Shown piece by piece: positions 7,174-8,654 of a DNA stretch of 8,654 nt. The stretch lies in NCBI GenBank assembly GCA_046765795.1, contig JBKPRH010000081.1, forward strand, positions 1 through 8,654, written 5' to 3'. Source of the stretch: Gp6-AA40 sp046765795 (GTDB lineage: Bacteria > Acidobacteriota > Vicinamibacteria > Vicinamibacterales > UBA2999). A program made the position numbers and the translations under genes. The notes below the pieces were generated by a model, which was not told the DNA's origin, made no database searches, and was given only the letters and a program-made list of their open reading frames with translations. How positions within the stretch are numbered: position 1 is the stretch's first letter; the number at the start of each line of letters is the position of its first letter.

Positions 7174-8151
7174 TTACTGCGTCTCGCCGCAGAACGGGCA
7201 CTTCGCCGTTCTGGCTTGAAGCGGCTTGCGGCAGTGCCAGCAGAAGCTGGCTTGCGGCGTTTCACGCGCCTTCAGACGAGATTGGATCTCCGACACGCGG
7301 TCTTCCGCCGTCGCGACGCTGGCAGCGCGGCTCCGCCGCACCGGACGAACCGGCGTATCGCGAAACGCGAGGATGTCGTTGAGCACGTCCGCGGCCTTCT
7401 GATAGCGCGCGGTCGGATCGGGAGCCAGCGCCTTGAGGACGATGTCGTTGATCGCCTTTGGGATCTTCGGATTCTTTACGCGCGGCGCTGACAAGAGCTC
7501 GCCACGGGCGAGTCGTGCCAGGTCGGCTGGGGCAGGCGTATCGTACGGCAGCGACCCGGTCAGCATCTGATACATCGTGACGCCGATGGAGTAGACGTCG
7601 CTGGCGAAGACAGCCTTGCCGTGAAACTGTTCCGGCGCCATGTACGGCGGGCTGCCGATGACGGTCGTTCCGTGTGCAGCGATCTCCAGGATCCGTGACG
7701 TGCCGAAGTCGGTGACCTTCAGGATGCCGGACTCTGACACCAGCATGTTGCCCGGCCGCAGGTCGCGGTGCAGGATGCTGGCGCGGTGCGCATGATCGAC
7801 CGCGTTCAGGATCTGACAGCTGAAATCGAGCGCGCGCGTCAATTCGAGCGCGCCGTCGCGCATGATGATGTGCTCGAGCGTCTCGCCCTGCACGTACTCC
7901 ATCACGATGAAGAAGACGCCATCCTCTTTCTCCGCGGTGAGCACCGTGACGATGTTGGGGTGGCTCATCGAGGCGAGGAGCCGCGGCTCCTTGATCATCT
8001 CGTTGAAATCGAGGTTCTGCTTGTGTGGAACTTTGAGGGCGACTTTCTTGTCGATCCAGGTGTCTTCAGCGAGGTAGACCGTGCCGAAGCCACCGCTGCC
8101 TAGGGAAGACAGAATGCGGTACTTACCGATGACCTGACCGCGTAAGAACAT
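7174..8151 (-). CDS. Soluble Hanks-type Ser/Thr protein kinase with C-terminal zinc ribbon
   Basis: A PknB-family (eukaryotic-like) kinase, 325 aa, predicted cytosolic. Visible: start of domain YRILSSLGSGGFGTVYLAED (11-30) with Gly loop G18xG20xxG23; ATP-binding lysine K40 in VALK; catalytic loop HRDLRPGN (128-135) with D130 and N135; DFG at 148-150; APE at 172-174; SDVYSIG (184-190); and R249 near the end of the domain. The usual catalytic-loop lysine (HRDLKPxN) is arginine here, R132. After a basic, alanine-containing linker (about 265-300) comes a zinc ribbon with pairs C304xxC307 and C318xxC321. There is no transmembrane helix and no PASTA, WD40 or TPR domain. ATG 8151-8149 matches the family N-terminus; no Shine-Dalgarno is visible, and a candidate promoter lies so close that the message may be nearly leaderless. 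The substrate is unknown. The radical SAM gene follows directly. Confidence 0.95.
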   Translation of the reverse strand: MFLRGQVIGKYRILSSLGSGGFGTVYLAEDTWIDKKVALKVPHKQNLDFNEMIKEPRLLASMSHPNIVTVLTAEKEDGVFFIVMEYVQGETLEHIIMRDGALELTRALDFSCQILNAVDHAHRASILHRDLRPGNMLVSESGILKVTDFGTSRILEIAAHGTTVIGSPPYMAPEQFHGKAVFASDVYSIGVTMYQMLTGSLPYDTPAPADLARLARGELLSAPRVKNPKIPKAINDIVLKALAPDPTARYQKAADVLNDILAFRDTPVRPVRRSRAASVATAEDRVSEIQSRLKARETPQASFCWHCRKPLQARTAKCPFCGETQ

Positions 8152-8164
8152 TAAGGGTGAGGGC

Positions 8165-8170
8165 AGTATA
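8165..8170 (-). promoter_or_regulatory. Candidate extended -10 promoter of the kinase gene
   Basis: On the minus strand TGCTATACT is an extended -10 (TGnTATAAT with one mismatch); the hexamer TATACT occupies 8165-8170. No good -35 hexamer is seen 17 nt upstream, which is tolerable for extended -10 promoters. Transcription would begin near 8158, about 7 nt before the ATG at 8151. Confidence 0.45.
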
Positions 8171-8176
8171 GCAGTG

Positions 8177-8286
8177 GTTCACGCTTCCCGGTTCTCTGTT
8201 CTGAGTTCGTGTTCACGTTCGCGTTCGAGGTTCCCGGTTCGCGCGTCAATGCTCCGCCGCGCGCGAACCGGAACGTGAACACGAAC
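8177..8286. repeat. GTTC/GAAC array forming a large inverted repeat
   Basis: On the plus strand GTTC begins at 8177, 8191, 8198, 8205, 8211, 8217, 8223, 8230 and 8237, mostly 6 or 7 nt apart. After a centre without it, GAAC begins at 8265, 8271, 8277 and 8283, 6 nt apart. The halves pair. GTTCGTGTTCACGTTC (8205-8220) is the exact reverse complement of 8271-8286, and CCGGTTCGCGCG (8234-8245) that of 8260-8271, with a 13-nt bulge (8221-8233) on the left arm. It lies between the permease stop and the kinase start. A terminator role for the permease gene is possible, but no U tract follows. Confidence 0.85.
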
Positions 8287-8329
8287 CAAGCACCGATAAC
8301 ACAGAAGGGTGAACGACTCGCAACAGGTT

Positions 8330-8654
8330 CTATTCGCAGCGAAGCGCGATCATCGGGTCGATTGATGTCGCCCTTCGTGCAGGCAGGAAGCAGGCGACGA
8401 GAGCCACCACCCCCAGCACAGCAGGTGCGGCGACGAACGTGACTGGGTCCAGCGGTGTGATGCCAAAGAGCATTGCTTCGAGATAGCGGGTCAGCATCGC
8501 CGCAGCTGCGAGCCCGATGGCGAGTCCGGCCGACGTCGCGAGAATCGTCTGGCGAAGCGCGAGCCTCACGACGTCGCGGCGCTGTGCCCCGAGCGCCACG
8601 CGTATGCCGATCTCCGTTCGGCGTCTGAGGACCGTGGACGAGGCGATGCCAAAG
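8330..8654 (-). CDS. MacB/FtsX-family ABC permease, C-terminal fragment
   Basis: Only the last 107 residues are in the window; the gene continues beyond the right edge. The fragment opens with FGIASSTVLRRRTEIGIRVALGAQRRDVV. Its RRxTEIGIRxALGA motif is the hallmark that follows a transmembrane helix in the C-terminal FtsX domain of MacB-like permeases. A transmembrane helix follows (ILATSAGLAIGLAAAAML), then the LDPVTF loop, a last helix (FVAAPAVLGVVALVACF), and the typical cytoplasmic end PARRATSIDPMIALRCE. In Acidobacteriota such proteins are often long, two-FtsX-domain permeases without a partner ATPase gene; whether this is one cannot be told from the fragment. The in-frame GTG at 8599 is an internal valine codon, not a start. 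The stop TAG is at 8332-8330. It is probably a separate transcription unit from the kinase. Confidence 0.88.
   Translation of the reverse strand, partial: FGIASSTVLRRRTEIGIRVALGAQRRDVVRLALRQTILATSAGLAIGLAAAAMLTRYLEAMLFGITPLDPVTFVAAPAVLGVVALVACFLPARRATSIDPMIALRCE

Overview
The window is one co-directional block from a GC-rich bacterium, with every recognisable gene on the minus strand. The best guess at the organism is Acidobacteriota. The basis is a permease C-terminus of the MacB/FtsX type that phylum carries in many copies, a soluble Hanks-type kinase, and high-GC coding DNA broken by short AT-rich or repetitive spacers. No rRNA or other marker confirms this, so the assignment is an inference.

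In transcription order (right to left) the window holds: the 3' end of a MacB/FtsX-like permease (8654-8330); a 178-bp spacer with a folded-back GTTC/GAAC repeat array and a candidate extended -10 promoter; a soluble serine/threonine kinase with a C-terminal zinc ribbon (8151-7174); a radical SAM protein with a B12-binding-like N-terminal domain (to 5437), whose start lies in a 12-bp tandem repeat; a branched-chain aminotransferase, ilvE (5379-4429); the twitching-motility ATPase pilT (4406-3249); a spacer made of an 11-unit heptamer palindrome; recX (3150-2698); and alaS (2692 to the left edge, lacking only its last few codons).

Gene spacing suggests two or three transcription units. Kinase, radical SAM gene, ilvE and pilT are separated by 22 to about 60 bp, apart from the uncertain radical SAM start. 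recX and alaS are 5 bp apart and probably translationally coupled. The recX-alaS pair is part of the recA-recX-alaS order known from E. coli and relatives. The other genes (signalling, unknown radical SAM chemistry, branched-chain amino acid metabolism, pilus retraction) do not form an obvious pathway.

The least ordinary content is between the genes. Three spacers carry short-unit arrays built on a 6-7 bp period but with unrelated sequences, and two of these reverse orientation half way to form long inverted repeats. A fourth array, with a 12-bp unit, sits at the kinase/radical SAM boundary and is readable as protein. No tRNA, rRNA, CRISPR array, insertion sequence or phage gene was seen.
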